64,000 bases of DNA, taken from contig OZ037847.1 in assembly GCA_964035575.1 (NCBI GenBank), forward strand, positions 1,634,001-1,698,000, in the 5' to 3' direction. The first letter of the stretch is position 1; each line of letters opens with the position of its first letter. Below, piece after piece: positions 62,620-64,000 of the stretch. Position numbers and translations under genes: made by a program. The stretch is from Rhynchopus sp. YZ270_cl-10. Its lineage: Eukaryota > Euglenozoa > Diplonemea > Diplonemida > Diplonemidae. The notes below the pieces were generated by a model that saw only the letters and a list, made by a program, of their open reading frames with translations, made no database searches and was not told the DNA's origin.

Positions 62620-64000
62620 ATGACAACTGTCGCACCGAAGCCTGCAGAGAAGAACCTGCGTGTGGTTGTGGTGGTCGACACGACGGGGTCGATGGGGCAG
62701 TACTGCACATCCCTGAGCGACACGCTGCCGCAGATCTTCTCAGTGCTGAGAGTGCTGACGGCGGGGCGTGGACAGGTCGACATTGTGGCGTACGAGGACT
62801 ACTGCGACGGGACGAACCTGTTGAGGTCATGCTACGGAGACGAGGAGGCGGCAACGACGTTTGCAGGAACGCTGCGTGCAGGTGGTGGTGGGGACCGCCC
62901 CGAGGCTTCGAAGACAGCGCTGAACGAGGTTGTGCGGCACCTGCGTGAGGCAGAGGAGATGCACACGATTGTGCTCTTCTACACAGACGCACCGCCGCAC
63001 AGTGCACGCACCGGGGGCAGCAACTACGAGAAGGAGAAGAAAGCGCTCGCACAGATGCAGCCCGGTGCGGACTGGATGGCCATCACACGTGCCCTGCGCG
63101 ATGTGGGGGTGTCGAAGACGTACACCTTTGTTCCGAACCACGACGACGTGGTGGTGCGCTTCCAGGCCCTCCTCGGCCCCGTGGTGACGCTCCCCAACAC
63201 ACAGCCCGCGACCATCACGAAGATGACGATGGGTGTGCTGCTGCAGCTCATGGGGCAGGACTTCGCAGACGAGGCCCTAGGGGCGTGCGTGACGCGCTTT
63301 GTGAGCGGGCCTGCCCTGGACGGGCTGAGCGAGAAAGGGTGTGGGGGCTACCTGACGGCGTCTGTGAAGAAGGAGACGCGTGCAGGGGACTCGGCGAAGG
63401 TGGAGCAGCTGGTGATGATGGGCTTCGGAGAGGCTGTGGCTGTGGAGGCACTGCGCAGGAGCGGAGGGAATGCAGAGGCGGCTGTGGACCTGCTTGTGAG
63501 CGGCGCTGTGGTGGAGGGGGACGAGCAGGCACAGAAGAGTGCGGGGCTTGTGTTGCTGCAGCGTGGGATGCTTGACTTTGCACCCGTGGAGGGGTGGGCG
63601 TGCGACCTGCAGGCCTTGGCGCCGCTCTTTGAGAAGGACGAGAGCTTCCGTGACGTGGTGTTCCGGACGCTGCGGGAGCTGATTGTGCCTGACAAGGCGG
63701 AGCGTGCGCTTGCGCTGACGTACAACCGCGTGATAGGGCTGCTGTGGCGTTTGGCGTGCAGGCGACGTGAGGACGACCGTCTTGCAGGGCTGGCGGAGGC
63801 GCTGGGCCAGTGTGTGGGCAAGCTGCAGGGGGAGCAGCAGGCACAGCTGCGGACGTGGATCGACGAGTCATACGACAGGTCTGCGGAGGTGTGCGAGCTT
63901 GTGGCGGGTGCCGGGACGGGCGCGGGTGTGTACGTGCTGGAGGCAGGGCCTGGGGTGGTGCTGCCGTCGAAGGATGACATGCGGTCGCTTGTGCACGCCC
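62620..64000 (+). CDS. vWA-domain protein with internal UBA domain (cut by window end)
   Basis: At least 460 codons, open to the window end, no intron so far. An N-terminal von Willebrand A domain (about 12-190) carries the metal-ion site VVDTTGSMGQ and the strands IVAYEDYCDG and IVLFYTDAPPH. After a linker, VEQLVMMGFGEAVAVEALRR, with GNAEAAVDLLVSG (about 260-293), is a clear UBA ubiquitin-binding domain. The remainder is helical and Leu/Arg/Glu-rich. vWA plus ubiquitin binding recalls proteasome or ubiquitin-pathway adaptors, but the order differs from Rpn10, whose ubiquitin-binding motifs are UIMs, so no specific identity is claimed. The C-terminus is outside the window. Confidence 0.85.
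   Translation, partial: MTTVAPKPAEKNLRVVVVVDTTGSMGQYCTSLSDTLPQIFSVLRVLTAGRGQVDIVAYEDYCDGTNLLRSCYGDEEAATTFAGTLRAGGGGDRPEASKTALNEVVRHLREAEEMHTIVLFYTDAPPHSARTGGSNYEKEKKALAQMQPGADWMAITRALRDVGVSKTYTFVPNHDDVVVRFQALLGPVVTLPNTQPATITKMTMGVLLQLMGQDFADEALGACVTRFVSGPALDGLSEKGCGGYLTASVKKETRAGDSAKVEQLVMMGFGEAVAVEALRRSGGNAEAAVDLLVSGAVVEGDEQAQKSAGLVLLQRGMLDFAPVEGWACDLQALAPLFEKDESFRDVVFRTLRELIVPDKAERALALTYNRVIGLLWRLACRRREDDRLAGLAEALGQCVGKLQGEQQAQLRTWIDESYDRSAEVCELVAGAGTGAGVYVLEAGPGVVLPSKDDMRSLVHA

Overview
This is nuclear DNA of a flagellated protist. The evidence is spliceosomal introns in about half of the genes, axonemal genes (CFAP52 and a CFAP96-like gene), a mitochondrial 2-oxoglutarate dehydrogenase, retromer, 26S proteasome and PARP-cofactor genes, and GC-rich exons set in AT-rich spacer full of A/T homopolymers. 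By my count 29 of 33 inferred introns begin GTATG and end in CAG or TAG; the shortest are 38-44 nt. All 19 confident genes lie on the + strand over 64 kb, and many have a pyrimidine tract plus AG just upstream of the ATG. That layout resembles the one-way gene arrays of euglenozoans, and the PP2C recalls the kinetoplastid form. The lineage is inferred, not proven.

Layout: SET methyltransferase; CFAP96-like; a 1.05-kb TA-flanked inverted-repeat element; CFAP52; a composite inverted-repeat element; HPF1; VPS26; a long repeat-rich spacer; Pkr1-like; PP2C; spacer; ADRM1/Rpn13; an isolated fragment of large-subunit rRNA; monothiol glutaredoxin; isopentenyl phosphate kinase; an unknown tail-anchored protein; a 5.3-kb repeat-rich spacer; a MAP kinase with an S-Q-Y loop; GDPD phosphodiesterase; spacer; coiled-coil protein; dithiol glutaredoxin; small helical protein; MYST acetyltransferase; PUF RNA-binding protein; small coiled-coil protein; OGDH E1; AAAP amino-acid transporter; a piggyBac-like element; a hAT element; and a vWA-UBA protein cut by the window end. 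The genes are housekeeping and do not form one pathway. The two flagellar genes are separated only by the 1.05-kb element.

The most unusual content is in the spacers. A short hairpin element (here HP1: GTGACTAAG, a loop, GCTTAGG, then TTCATCTTATAAAC and a T/C tract) occurs at least 17 times, always on the + strand. One copy is, base for base, a 59-nt intron of HPF1; others run from GT to AG in spacers and probable 5' leaders, and one lies inside an OGDH intron. Two other hairpin families (HP2, HP3) share a CAACTT plus pyrimidine tail, and HP2 can follow a tRNA-like B-box hairpin. Together they look like short elements that can be spliced out, resembling introners, or SINE-like repeats tied to RNA processing. 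Several inverted-repeat DNA transposons are also defined here by their ends and target duplications.
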